This document shows, one piece after another, positions 38,154 to 53,100 of a stretch of DNA of 64,000 nucleotides. The DNA is taken from positions 1 through 64,000 of the forward strand of contig JBAMJV010008980.1 in the NCBI GenBank assembly GCA_037951105.1, read 5' to 3'. The translations under genes and the position numbers were made by a program. This DNA comes from Echinarachnius parma (taxonomy: Eukaryota > Echinodermata > Echinoidea > Clypeasteroida > Echinarachniidae). The notes under the pieces were generated by a model. The model saw only the letters and a list, made by a program, of their open reading frames with translations, did no database searches and had not been told where the DNA came from. Numbering within the stretch: position 1 is the stretch's first letter; each line of letters opens with the position of its first letter.

Positions 38154-41100
38154 CTAATATGAAATTGTTATTGTATTATTGATTATCTTAGAATAACACG
38201 TACAAAGTATTTTCACTAGTGAGAACTACATATTCATGTGACGATACTTCTGCGATCAATATTGACCTACCATGCATGGCAAAGTGTGATTTAAATTTGT
38301 TTCTGTCACAGGTTTATTTTAAAGAAAATCTCAGCCATAAAGAAAATCTCAGCCACAATCTTTAAATCGATAAACAGATTGATATTGATGCATTTTTTTT
38401 TAATGTAAATACATCCAGAATAAGTAAGACAATGGTATACATATCTGACCGTATTTTTGTATGAGAACAAAATTGTTACAATATATTTCAAGAAATGACA
38501 ATTATCAGCACCATTGTCTTCAACTACTTTTACCAAGTAATGGTGTAGCTATAGGATGGGTCTTCACATGCCTTAATAATTTGACCAAATACATAACACA
38601 GAAAAACAGAAAGTGTATCCCCCAAAATTCACGTACCACCCACTCAGACCCAATCAGCAGACACGGTACACAGACATGGTAACTAATAGACAGTAAGTCC
38701 GATAATATGAATACTCATCGCTGACGTTTTTGTTGAAAGTAAGGAGCTCTACATCCGCAGATGAGTTTATACAGTAAGAACTCACCCATTTATAAAACCT
38801 GCCATGAAACACATCGTTTGTTTCTATTGGACTCTTAAACATTTCTTACCTAGTGCCACCTGCATCCGTCACATCTGGCCATTCGTTATCAGACTCTTCT
38901 TCGGATGCGATATCTGTCATGTTTGTTGTCACAGTAAGAATGCGGAGGAAATAAAACAATTACAGGACTCTTAAAACTTTCGATCTTTCTGTCCCTTCCT
39001 TGTTTTGGTGAATTTTGGTTGGTTTGTATAAAATCTAAACGATTTGGTGTTTATACAAGTATGTATAGTGAATGCATTAGACATGGTTGTATGGTCATAA
39101 CAATTAGCGAAATATATGTCGCGGCCAACGAGGAGATTTCTTGATTTGTTCATGTTTGGTATTTATTCCTAAAGTAAATCAACGCATTGTTTAATATTAC
39201 ATTTCATATATCTACTGACGAGATTCCGATGATTTGTAATAGCGGATACTTCATTAACTGAAGCCAACCTGGGAGTAGGAAACCCTCGGTCAGACACCTT
39301 TCCGAAGACCGCCAACAAGACCTGTAAAATCGCCCAACCATTATAAAAACACGACGCAAGTTCAACAGCTATATGTTACAATCTGCCTTCGCCTTTTGAA
39401 ATGTGTTTTAAGCGTGTGAAAATAATTTTTACGAAGCATCATTACTGTAGTAAATTATTAATTTGACAAGATTTCACATACTGTTTACTTCCTCACCATA
39501 TTCATTGTTTTGGGGGTATTGACATTTTGTATTTTTATGTAGTTCTTCATACATGTTCCAAAGTACTATAGCGCCACATAATTAGTGTGTACTATTACAG
39601 TAACTGTTATAACACTATTATTATAATTGTTATATCTAAATAATATTGCATACTGGCCAGTTCCGTTCAGGCTTTAATTTAAATAATTTGAATAGATCTT
39701 GGTCCCACTCACCGGGATTTTGATTTTTGACGGGTCTTGTTGATGAACCTGTTTCGCTGCAATACACAAAAAACGACAACGATGAAAGCTTTAATTTCTA
39801 TATGATCCGCCTATCATGCCCTAGTGGCTAATACTTTTCTGGCATGCTTAAAGGTTGCTTATTAGCTTGTCAATGATATGTAATTTTCATGTGACAAAAC
39901 AGAACAATTAAACTGCTGAAAATTTGTAGCATCTTCACGTATATACAAAGTTATTAGATTATAAAATACATACATGATGTGTAATATTTACATGAAGTTA
40001 TTTATCATTCTATCAAAAAGTTATGTGTAGTCACACATGCTAATGTTATTTGGGTACGAACACATTAATTTTCATGAACATTTTACATCATTCTTTTTCT
40101 GTAACATTTGTTTAAATTACAAGAAAGTAACCCTTCAAGACAAATTGACAAATGTAGCATTTTGGGGATCTACGGCCAGAAAACTGACCCTTAGCAGTTC
40201 ATGGGTTAAACATTCATGCATGAAAACAATTGCTCTTTGACAGACAAATCGTCTATTTCCTATATTATTCAGGATTTCTTACCTCAATCTTCGCTTCTTT
40301 CCCCTTCTCTTTTCGCCACGACTGCTCTGCTCATGAGGTCCGCCATCTGTACAATAATATGAATACGGAATACGTTATACGTATACATGGTAAATTTTAG
40401 TGATTCATTAAGATAATGTTGACGTATAACATTTGTTACTGTATTTTATTTTGGATCTTAATTATTCTCATAATTTAGATAAATAAATTTGAACAAACAT
40501 AGAGGGGGGATGCATCACTTTGTACTTGTTTATCGTCCGTCTGTCCTCCGTCCTCCGTCCTTCCGTCAGTCCGTGACGCTTAACAAATTTGAATAACTTT
40601 CCAACCCTGCATCTGTTTGTAACCAAACTTGATTGGTAGATGTCCTATTGGCCCCCATGATATTCTGGGGTCAAAGGTCGTACAAGTAGGTCAAATGTCA
40701 AATGAGGTCAAATGTGAAATTTGACCTGCAAGAGACTATTAGGGTTGATAATATTCCAGCCCTACATCTGTTTGTAACCAAACTTGATTGGTAGATGCCC
40801 TATATAATTGGCCTCCATGATATTATGGGGTCTGAGGTCGCATGAGTAGATCAAAGGTAAAACAAATTATAGTCAGTTTATACGTCAGTCAGTTCACACG
40901 TTATACGTTTGTACGCTATATGCTACGCGTGCTATATCACGAACTCAAGGTGCGACTTTCTCTCCATTCTCGTAGTTTTCACAAAGTCTGGTTAACACAA
41001 CCCTTATTCCAGTCACCTTGTTTGACTAGAAATTCTAGTAATATATTTGACTGGAAATTCTAGTCATATATATGACCGGAAATTCTAGTCATATATTTAA

Positions 41101-44100
41101 CTAGAAAAATATAGTTAAATTGACTGATACATAGTGGACTCCCAACAGACCCTAAATGCCTAGTCAGAGCTATAGTTGACTGATTTTTTCAGTCATTCCA
41201 TTTGACTGGAAATTCTAGTCAATGCATTTTATATTTTACTGGAAATTCTAGTCAAAATATTTGACTAGAAAAACATAGTTCAGTTGACTAAAACATAGTT
41301 GACTCACTGCAGACCCTAAATTCCAAGTCAGATTTGACCTGATTTCTAGTCAGATTTGACCTAAGTGTTTTAAGAGTGCATGTGTGAAACATTTCCAGGG
41401 TCACCTGGACCTGGGCCAATTTTGAAGAATTCTTGGCTACGCCATGGGTCTTGAAAATCATGTAATCCGGTGTTCAGGTTTGTACCTATAGTTATATCAA
41501 ATGTGTGGGTTGGGCAGTTTATTTTGGATTTAACGGAATACTCTGTGATTTGATGTTCAACATATAATTTAACCGTATATAGGTGACAGACTTACCAGGG
41601 GTTCTGCTTTCGGCTGTTCTGAGTGTACTCTCGCCCTCAAATATCTGTTTTGATTCAGGCTGTTGGCCAGCGTTGCCATTTTTACCAACATTTATGAGAG
41701 GTACTAGCTGTTTATCTGTGGAGAAGTTAGTGATTTAGATTACATGGTCTCGTTTTAACTTAGTGTATGTATTAAAATCAAAAAGTCAAAAGTGATAATG
41801 TGAAGAAATGGCCAAAGCCCCACTGTCTTGTTTCCCTTTTTCACTAAGTACACCGATTCTCTTCTAATTAACACTTTTACACACCATTCAGAAGAGTCTA
41901 ATGAAACATTGATATAAGATTGAAGTCTGTATTATCACTGTTTAGAGAAAGTTTAGAGAAAGTCAGCAATTCACTGTATTGTTCATTATATGACAATTAT
42001 ACAACTTAAAGTTACAGAAATACGATACGTAAAACAATTAGTTTTACTTAATGATACTTGGTGAGATAAATGTCGGATACCTTGACGCTGTATATTATAT
42101 CCCGTTCAGTAAATACAAAAGGGAGTCAGGACTATCTTCTAAAAGTCACATGCTTTACTAGCGTCGGTACCACTTGCCAATTATCACAAAGGATTTGTTA
42201 ACACCCTAATGTGTGTATTCAGCCAATTAACACTAACCTTGATATTCTGCAGAAAATAGTAAATAACTTTCATTAGTCTCTTGCTTCATGGTCACTTCTA
42301 CTGAATGCAAACTTCGTTCGTCCATATCGAGCCTGAAATCCCAGGGCGATGCATTGAGTTGCTTCAACACCTTTTTTGAGATGTTCTGAAAATAATAAAA
42401 GATTATTCATCGCATTGCGTTCAGATTAAATTCGAAGTATAGGCATAGGTAGCCGGCGAGCGGGCGAGGCTGTTTTGGGCTAGGAAACCACGTTTTTTAT
42501 TTTATTTAAACGGCCATATTTGGGCGATACCGTGTAATATTCTGGGGCAAAACCATGTCATATTTGGGCATTACCATGTCATATTCGGGCAAAACCATGT
42601 CATATCCGGGCAAAACCATGTCATTTTCGGGCAAAACTACGTCATATTCGGGCAAAACCATGTCAAATTCCGGCAATCCCATATCATATTCATGTCATCC
42701 TTGGGCCAAACTAAGCCATATATTCATGTCATCTTTGGGTAAAACCATATCCTATTTGGGCAAATCCATATCATATTTCAGCAAAAACATGTACATTTTT
42801 GACAAAACCGTGTTTCATTCTATATGAACCAAGTGATATTCTGGCAAATCAATGCCGTATATTGTGCAAAATAGTGTAAAATTCGGTTTAAACGCATGTT
42901 ATATTGGGCAAACTTGTGCTACGAAAGCCGTTTCATTTTAGCGACAATATAACGTTATTTCCGAGCATAACACTTTCATATGCGGGCAAATGGTGTAATT
43001 TTCTGACTAAACACCAACAACTTGTTATTTCGTGAATCATTGAAAGAGGCATACAATTCGTGTCTGTTTTGCTTGTCAGGTGCTCCTACGCCCATGATCA
43101 TTCAGATGATGAATACAAAACGCAAGCCCCGAAAACGTATTGATAATCTTGTGTGACATGCGATTATTATACAAACTTTCCTTGATACATTTTTTTTTCA
43201 TTTCGAAAATAAAACCGAAACAAGGAAATCATTTACAGCCGAGAAAAATAACTATGTAAGTTTTGAACAAATGGACGAAACTGGACGAAAATATGTCCCT
43301 TTTTGAGGTTTGGATGTATACTATAATATCGAGTCTTTCCCGTGCCAATGGTGGCAAATAAGGCGGTAGCCCTAGGCCACACGTCTACTAAATGTAGCTA
43401 CAGAAGGGGGGCCAGTCCTCTCACTGGTAACTCGTGTGATTAACTTTCCCTTCCTGGCTAGAAGGCAGAAGGTACCATTTTAAAGTCTTTGTGTGACTTG
43501 GTCTGGATTCGAACCCGGGACCTCCCGTGCATGAGGCGGGAACTCTAACCGCTTAGCCACTACGATTGGTGTTCTAGGATGTGCGAAAATGTTTTCTTCT
43601 ACTTGAGACAGATTGGTATTAAAAGTAGGTTTAATGTGAGTAGGATATAATGTGAAGTGATCGACCCCTTTTCATACTTCACAACAAATTACTTTTAAAA
43701 TGACCACACCCAACATAAGCAAAGCTTTAAACGTAATGAATCCCTTGATGAAATTTTAGTTTTGCACACGACAAACTTAACTGGAGAATCTCACATTTAG
43801 ACCAAGAAATACTCAGATTTAAATATTACAAGCTCACCTGATCTTTGGTTTTGGTGGGTGTGCATGTCATTTTCATAGCCTCCTTGTAAACGGGAATCTC
43901 CTTCTCAGCGCGAATTGGCCGATAGTGGAATAGCTCCTCCTTTGCACAGACATCCTAAATGCAATATCAAAACAATTGTTTATGCACTATATATCACACT
44001 AAATTACGTTTTCACATTGTATAAACACATGTACATATGAACTTATTCAATATGCATACTATTAACACACATGACAGCCGGCTCCTCATGTACAGCTGAC

Positions 44101-47100
44101 ATCGTTGAGGTTCTCTTGTCAGCTCTCTAGCAGCACCGACAACACATGTCACCATTTGATGTGTTGTTCAAGCGGGGGGGGGGGGGGGGGGGGGAGGGGG
44201 GGGGGGGGGGGGGGGGAGTCAACACGACCGATTGCTGTCGTGGACCACTAGTTTAGATTGCCAAGACCGATAATAAGTGGGTACCGATACCGATAACAAG
44301 TGGACCTTCTGACGTGATAGTAAATTTTGAGTTAAAGCTTTTAATGGTTTCGTCTGAAAGAATTACCTTATATATATAATTAATTAATTGAACATTATGC
44401 TCACCTTCCATGTTCCTTTCTTCGTAATATCATTGCTGTATAACCACACGTGAAGGACGGGTTGTTGGTCACCTGGCATATACGCAGGAAGAAATGGTGT
44501 GCAACCAAATGGACGCTTACTCAGAAGACTTCCTTCGAGTGTGATTTGATTTGGGGAAAAGTGTGTAAGAAACAGCTCCACACTGTCCTTAGAAACACGG
44601 AATTGTTCGTTCTGTAGTTCGATTCGCTCACAGGTTGCTCCTACTTTCAACATAGGATACAATAACACAAAGAAGTATGAATAAAGATATGGCTTTTTTT
44701 TTTATAACACTGAGTAAAAAAATGAGCATTTTCTGGGGAAGAATAATTATGTTTTAAATAGCATGTTGCATTGGTTGCATTTATAAGTTATTTCCATTTT
44801 ATTGTATGTCGACCATTTGTTATCCACAAAATGTGAGTATCACATAATTTATTAACCACCATGCAGACTTGTGTGTCAGTGATGACAATGCTTGGAAAAT
44901 ATTCAAATCAGACACATTTGACCCTACATTAATATGAAATAATACGCTCGAAAATGCAATTAAGTAACCTACCATCGCCATCATCACGGCCTCTGTAAAG
45001 CACCACATTCACTTCAGAAAGATCGGGGATAATTGCACAGTGGGGCACCGTCAGTTTAACTGGCTGCTTGAACTGTTTTCCACCATTGGTGACTTGGAAC
45101 CAAAGCTTGCAACTATCTCGCCCTCATCCAAGTTCATATCTTCCGGAATATCAGTGAGTACCCTGAGGCAAACCTTTTGTCTCTCTCCTGCAGGCATGGC
45201 ACCAGGGGGGTATCGTTAACTTGAAACCAAACGTATCCACGTGAAGTTCACCACCGAGTCATCAATAACTTTGCTTTCATATTCGTAGTCTGCGCAAGTT
45301 GAGTAATGATATAAGTGTAATGAGTTTAAAATAGCGTTAATATTGCGTCTATATAAAGTTACGTAATGACAAATTAGAGCGTCATATAAAAGTCATACAA
45401 TATTTGAATAATACTGAACATATACAAATCATAATATATGTAAAGACTCAGCCCCTGAAGTAGATTCTGCTAGGATCGAAAATTTAGGCCCTATATTTAC
45501 TCTCGTTTTATTACACAGGCATTGTATAGTATCAGTTATCAGTAGTACGTTTGCGTCATATATGTAATGGTGATTATGTTATTACTATACTAGCGACGTT
45601 CTATAAAACGGCCGGATTGTTAGCGCTAGTCAGTTGTTAAAGGGACTTAGTAACATTGTCCAAATCCCCTCATACCTTGTTGTATCTTATCAACAATAAA
45701 ATCATTGGACAGATCTCGGTTTTTCAAATTTCCCTTTCGTTAAAAAGATATTTACGATTGAAGTTTTCAGATGTCAAATTATCCAACAGATCGTCGGAAC
45801 CGTGCACAAAGTGAGTGCAATGAGTTGGTGAATATCACTTTGCATGTTTGCTCATTACTAGCCATTACTAGCCATTACTAGCCATATAAAGTTCATTTAA
45901 CTTTAAATGTTCACACAACACCTATTGGACATATCAGATAACAATAGTATACATTGTATCAACCACTCATCACTTTTTGCACATGTCAACATGTCAACAA
46001 TCCCTTAAAAATCCTCGCCAAGCATCGGAGTAGCCGGAGGCATTATGTTTTCGGGTTGTCCGTCCGTCCGACCGTCCGTCCCATTTTCTTTTTACGATTA
46101 GGCAGTGAGATTATCAAAAGATATTTAAAAACCTCTTTTTGTAAATTGTCTAAATAGTATTATTTTCGTAAATCATCTATTAAATGTGGCATCCCACATG
46201 TTATATCCGATCGAATACATTTATTGATATCTTATTTTGATAAAATAAAGATTATTCTGTCACTAAAATTGCATGCTCTTTCTAATTAGACACTCATTTT
46301 TTTCATCAACCTATACCAAAACTATTCATTGAAGCGCCCTCTATACCCAAACTTAACTATCTCTTTAATCTTGTATAATATTTTACCATAGAGACTTCTC
46401 AGGTCCTTTGTAGTGCTTCCATGCTCGGTGCATGGTCTGGTAGACCTCGACTCGCAGTCTGGACGAGGACAGTCAAAGATGACTTTTCCTTGGTACTTGT
46501 CCCCCATCCAGGCACTGCAAAGATCGTTCAGCTCGGTGCAGGCTTGTTGGATTGCCTTGGAAATGACATGGGTGAGACATAAACAATATCATTACATTCG
46601 ATATGAAAAGTTTTTGTTTTATGTTATTTTCTAAACAAATTTATCAGACGCTGATTGGACTTTTTTAAGGATGATAAAATAAATGTTATTTATTATGAAC
46701 TTCAAAAACTCAATTATTATACCATATTTGTATCATTCATATTGTAGAGGAAGATCGCTTTACCAATAGTTCATTTTCATGCAACTTATTGTTGAAACTG
46801 ATTAAAGCTAAATTTGCTAGTATTGATATTTGGTTCAGCAGGATATATTAATTGAGTGAAGTATTTTGAAATATCACAAGGCCTACCCTCTTTACTGTCG
46901 AGTGATCTGGACGCTTCTCTTTACAGGCCTCATGGTCTCCACCTTCAGCAGCCGATGATTTGTCCAGAAATATCACCTGTCAAATTAAATAAAACATTAA
47001 AAAGTCATCAAAAACGTAATGATCACGCCCTACGCTCCGCACTAAAAAATACCATTTAGAAATCCATATATCAATTCAAAAGTATATTAAATTGTATTAA

Positions 47101-50100
47101 TTATTACAAATTGGAACACTTTCCTATATAAGATTTACTTTTACCCAACATACTCAATGAATGTGTATTGGTTTTTAGAAAATATAAGATTTTAATAATG
47201 AAAGTTGATTTGGGACTACCTTAACAAATGTCTCCGGGAAATGCATCATCTTGATGAGAACGTCGCTTTGCTTTTCTTGCAGGATGATTTCGTGTTGGCA
47301 GAGCCTTACTTTGGGACCATACCTACGAGCCATGCGACACATGAGACGATGGAACAGGCCGTCTGCAGACAATGACACATTGATAGGAAATATAAACACA
47401 TCAATTTGCATCACATTAATTTTGATTTTGACATTTGATTTAGTTATATCATATTTCATACATTAATATCAGCTTTGCCATGTTTGCGTGAAAGCCATTA
47501 GTTCCATATACAAATAAGTGTTTTAAAATGTAATCAATTATATCTTAAATAAAACGCCTCTGTAATCATAATCGTAATAATCATTTTTTTAATTATGGTA
47601 ATAATAGTAATTCTTAATTATTATACTTAACAAATACATGTCCTGTGAAACAATCCTGTGAATTCACATAGCATTGCATCATTACAATCAACCCAGTCAA
47701 CGGATACACACTTAAACTCATTCATCTACACCAAGTCTAATCCGTCTAATCCACTAATTAAGTAATATTTGTCTTAATTCGAAACCACGCACCAACCTCC
47801 CCGGAGATCAATTACATAATCAGTACACATTGAAAGTTCGAAATCAGTAAGCCATGATTGGAAGTCAAACGTCTATCCGATCATTACACAAAACATTTAG
47901 TTATTAAACTGTAACATTTTAATTCAAGACTATTATATGCTTTAACCTTTCAGGAATACATAATTGACAGGTATGTTTTTACCCGGAAACACCTTTTCCA
48001 GGACTAGATATAGTGTGAAGGAATCTGTCATGCCGGGAATCCTCGGATTTTGTGCAGTTTCCATCGGGTTCAACAGAGAAGGAACCAAGAAACGCTTGCA
48101 ATCATGTCCCGCCCAATGCAGCCGGACGTCGGAGACAGGGCAAATCAAATCTAGCTCAGTCATGAGCTGAATGAGCTGCTTCTGAACTGCTGCCGGAAAT
48201 CTTCTCCAGACATGCTTGATGAAGCTTTCTTCCAATATACCATTTTCCTGTATATTGTTCCAAGCGATGCCAACCATGTAATCCTGTAAACAGAGTGGGG
48301 GAAATTAGAGGCATAACATGCACAAATAGCATAACATATGAAGATCATATGGTGATAGTTATATTAATATAGACAATCAAGTAGTGATTAAGATTACGTT
48401 TCATGTTTTAAAGATGTCTGCTATGACGTGGCATGAATTGTACGTTGCATGACCACATTTAGCAAATTTGGGAATAAATCGCAAATGTTGCTTTATGAAC
48501 ATTGCTTGTACTAATTGCAATACACAAAGCAAATAACAACATTCAATATATAGTTTAATTACTTTATCCGGTTATGACTACGTATGGATTTTCTAATGCG
48601 TAGTTAACAGACATCACAATTCTATACAAAATTGCGGAATTGCACAATGTTTATCATATCTGTAATTGTAAGAAGTCGCGATTGAGTCTGCATTAGTTCG
48701 CTAAAATATCAAAAAAGATATGCAGTCTAATCAACGCTATACAGGGTGGCCCAAAAAAAACGGAACGGGGCACTTCCCAAAATATAATACCACAATGTTT
48801 ATGTTCATCGGATAGGGTGTCTTTTCCAATGAAAAACGATACCAAGAACAGTAATTTTGGTCAGGTCGTTTTTGTTTAAGGACGCTGTGAGTGAGACCAT
48901 GTCAGGTGCCGATTTATGTCGATTTCGACCTAGTCAATGCCAGTTTAACCGCACTCCTTGCCCGTAATACCATGCCCATTCTCTCGGCACACGGCTGAGT
49001 GCACACTAACAATAGTGCGCGATGCTCAACGATATGAACGGCGGTTCGTGTGATTCATCATGCGCTGGCTCAATACAAATTGACAAAAAAGAGCTCCTGA
49101 CACGGTGTCACTCACAGCGCCCTAAAACAAAAACTACACGACCAAATTGACTGTTCTTGGTATCGTTGTTCATTTGAAAAGACACTCTATCCGATGGACA
49201 TAATACATTTGTTACTATATTTTGGGAAGTGCCCCGTTCCGTTTTTTTTGGGCCACCCTGTATTGAATTTGCGCCGAATTTGGCACACCAAAGATTCATG
49301 CCTTAATGCGGAAGATCCGGGTATATTTGGTCGAAAGAGGATAGCAAGATAGTATACTGTATGATACGTGTGGTTTGCGGTTGCACCATGTGAGAGGGGG
49401 TGGATTGGTGAGTCCTGAAAAGGACTATGGTAGTCCTAGAAAGGATTGTTGGTAGTCCTTAAAAGGACTGTTGATGTAGTCATGTAAAGTACTGTTTGGT
49501 GTAGTCCTGAAAAGGACTGTTGGTTTTCTTTCTAGGAGAGTCCTAAAAAGAACTGTTGTTAGTCCTAGAAAGGACTGTTGGTAGTCCTAGAAAGGACTGT
49601 TGAGATAGTCCTGGAAAGGACTGCTGGTATTGCGAGGAGAGGGTGGATGGTAGGAGGGGTTCTCGACGTTTCGAATAGGTTGACTATCCGTTGTCAGGAG
49701 TGAAGAAGATAGTATATGTCCGTATTCAATCATGACTACCGTGACTCACCGTGTCATCTGGTTCAAATATGGTGATGACTTCTTTGAACACGTCGACAAG
49801 CCACCGAGGATCTAAGATGACCAGGTCATTGAGAGCATTGCTGATGTCGGCAAAGTAGATAATCCGCCCGAGGTCATGGTAGAACGCCAGCATTGTCATC
49901 AGATCACTTACAATGCCGAGCTCAGTAGCAGTGGTCTTGATCTGTCAGGACAGATTGATAGCAGCAAAAATAAGGCTGTACTCAACTCGCTCAGAAATGT
50001 TTGCATTAATCTTTATTTTAATGTACATTATATTCAATCATAATTAGAAGAAACGAGAACTGGTTAGTAATTGGAACGGACATGTTTTGCTAAAAAACGA

Positions 50101-53100
50101 CAAGTAATACGTTACACATACATTTATACAATACCTCTTGTAAATCCTTCATTGGATTTTTGGTTCTCGGTTTGATTTGCTCCTGTTCAAATTTCATCCA
50201 GCGCAGGGGGATGTCTTCTCCCATGTAAGCCGCGTCAAGGGCAACTTCGACGATTTTGTCCTTTAGAGTTTGTATCTAATGGGGATGAAATAAGAAAATA
50301 ATGCAAACACATTTTATATAAGAAATATAATATATAGCATGCTGTTATTAAAGGGATAGTTGAGTATTGCTCAAACTTAACTTTAGTATTCAAAACCTGC
50401 ACCATTACGGTACAAACTAATAGTAATAACTCCACCATGCTCGAAAAGTAAAGTCCTAATACGGGACTAAGAATGAATATTGTTTGTGCACGCTAAATGT
50501 GCTTAAAATTATACATAGGATACGGTACTTACCACCGAGCCATTCTCCAATATGTGATTCAACTATCGGGTGGATTAAAATTATGATTTTTACCTCCATT
50601 CCGCTAAAAGTCATTGATTTATGCGCCTCCTCGACTTCTCTCCGTGTGTTAGTGCGACTCCGAACAGATTTTAAACAAAAGATGATCGCGATGGTCGCCG
50701 ATGCGAACGGCATAACGGCGCTTGCGAAACACATTGTATATGTATGCGCGGTAATAGTTACTGCGCACATTCATATTCACACGCGAAGAGAAGTCGAGGA
50801 GGCGCATATAAATCACTGATTTTTAGCGGAATGGAGGAGAAAATCATAATTTTAATCCACCCGATAGCGTTCTCTAAATCTGATTGCCTGTGACAATCAC
50901 TTTTATATAATATTTTGAAAGCAAATTTACAACAATGAGAGCATTTTAATGGGAATAATTATTTTTGGGGGGCGGGGGGGGGGGGGGAATACCAATACTC
51001 AACGCTCCCTTTAAGTAACGATAAGTGTATGGTCCCCGGGGAGTTGAGAAAGTACACAATATCATTGTGTGGGTTTGAAATGTACCTGAGGAGCACGTGT
51101 AATAATTATTGAATTAGTATTAAAGCGCAGTAGAGTATATATTAGCAGTAGCTGCGCTATATACATGTATATATCATTAATATTATTTGTACAATTATTC
51201 AAATTTAAATTCAAGAAAAAAATTTGATCTACGAATGTTTGTTCTTCATCCTTGTATTCTCACCTCTGGGTCTTTGTCTCCTAGTGAGTTTTCCACAGCG
51301 ATGTACTCTGGTATGACATGACCACAGTAAGGCTTACCCTTCAGACTGTCTCGGATCGTTGCAAAGGCAGATGCAATCTGGATGTGAAAGGATGTGTATC
51401 GTCTTAGCAACATAGTGGTATCATAGAATGATCAAGTCATTACTTGTTTGTGTTAATGAATAAATATTGATTGATTGATATATTTATATATATATACATG
51501 TCCGGAAAGTAATGTGTGAACATTTTAAGTCAACTGAGCGAAAATGTACATTTAAGCAAGCTCTGAAGACAAAACATCTATGCATAAATGTTTGTCTTTA
51601 TATTGATTTAATTTTAAGTTTGTATTGTGTAAATGTGTTACTATGTAAAACGCAAAAGGGATGTTTTTTGCATTATAATGCGCTATAACAAATTAATTTA
51701 TTATTGTAATTACACGGCTGAAAAGGTCCCGTAGATAATTCCATATCCAAATAATTCAATCGTAATACGTTTTGAACGAAATGGAAAATTGCAAAACCAA
51801 AACCTGTCACATGCTTTTATTGTTAATACGAATAAAATTCCAATTGGATTTTGAGGATTTTGATAATACATCAATATAGTAACTGTCTATCTATCTATCT
51901 ATTTATCTATGTATCTATCACTTTTATCTAAGTATTAATTTATTTACTATACATATGTTCTTCGAAAATCTATGCTTTTCGACATATCCACGATAAAGTG
52001 GACATGAACCGAACAAAAGTGAATTGCCCTATTTGAAATCATATCAATATTTGTTTGGTAATTTTTTCCATAAATCATGATCCTATAATAACATTGTTTT
52101 CATGTTTTTAATTCCCTGGTGTCCCCTTGCTATGCTTCGTTTTTCCTTATTTAAGATACCAAATTGAATGATTGAATAACAATAAATCTTTTCAGATTAC
52201 AATTGTTTACTCTGTGAGTGCCTTAAATATATTTTGTTTAATGAAACAAAATATACAGACAAAAAGGTTTCTCGAATAACCCTATCGCGAGTTATCGTTA
52301 CCCGAGTTACTAATTTGTATGTATCCTGCGATTTATGTCCAAATGATTTCGAATATTTCGTTAGACATATAAAATGTCAAATTAGCATTTTACATATTTG
52401 ACCACGATTACCTTTCAGATAGCGATTTCCAGTATCTAGATGTACTCAATATTTGACATGTCCATATTTCGTAACGCGAGTTACCAAACTTTTGATTTCC
52501 CGAAAGGTACCTAAAGAGAGCTCAGTTTTTGTTTTGTGTGTAGTCTATAGTAAATGCATGTCTCCTTAATGTTTGGATATACAATCAGCCTACTATACAG
52601 TATACAAATGATGCGCAGGTATGAGTGGGTCGGTAGGAATTGTTTGCACAAGGTAACTATGGAACTGTTAAACCCACGAGACGAAGCCGAGTGGGTTTAG
52701 ACTAGTTTCCATAGTTACCGCGTGCAAACAATTCCACCGACCCACGAAATAAACTTGCGCATCATCTGTTTTATAGAATGGGCATTGTTACGCCCCTCAA
52801 AAAGTCAAAAAATTTAAAATTTGAAAAATTACCGGATGCATGAAATAATTTTACCGGACGCATGAAATGTTTTACCGGACGCACGATTTTTTTACCGGAC
52901 GCATGAATTTTTTTACCGGACGCATGACTTTTCATGCATCCAGTACAATTAATTGTCTGCACACATTTTGCTCTCAACCAATCAGATTGCAGGGATTTAT
53001 CAACCCATTCTATAATCATTAATGTACCATGAAGTAGTCAGCATACCCTTCAATGTAACGCAAGTAAGAGTAGTAAAATCCCATTATTATGTTGGAAGTT

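Noticed and set aside
43501-43568. Possible functional tRNA gene
   Set aside because: A and B boxes are clear, but the acceptor stem is poor, the anticodon loop has the wrong size, and a SINE-like body follows.
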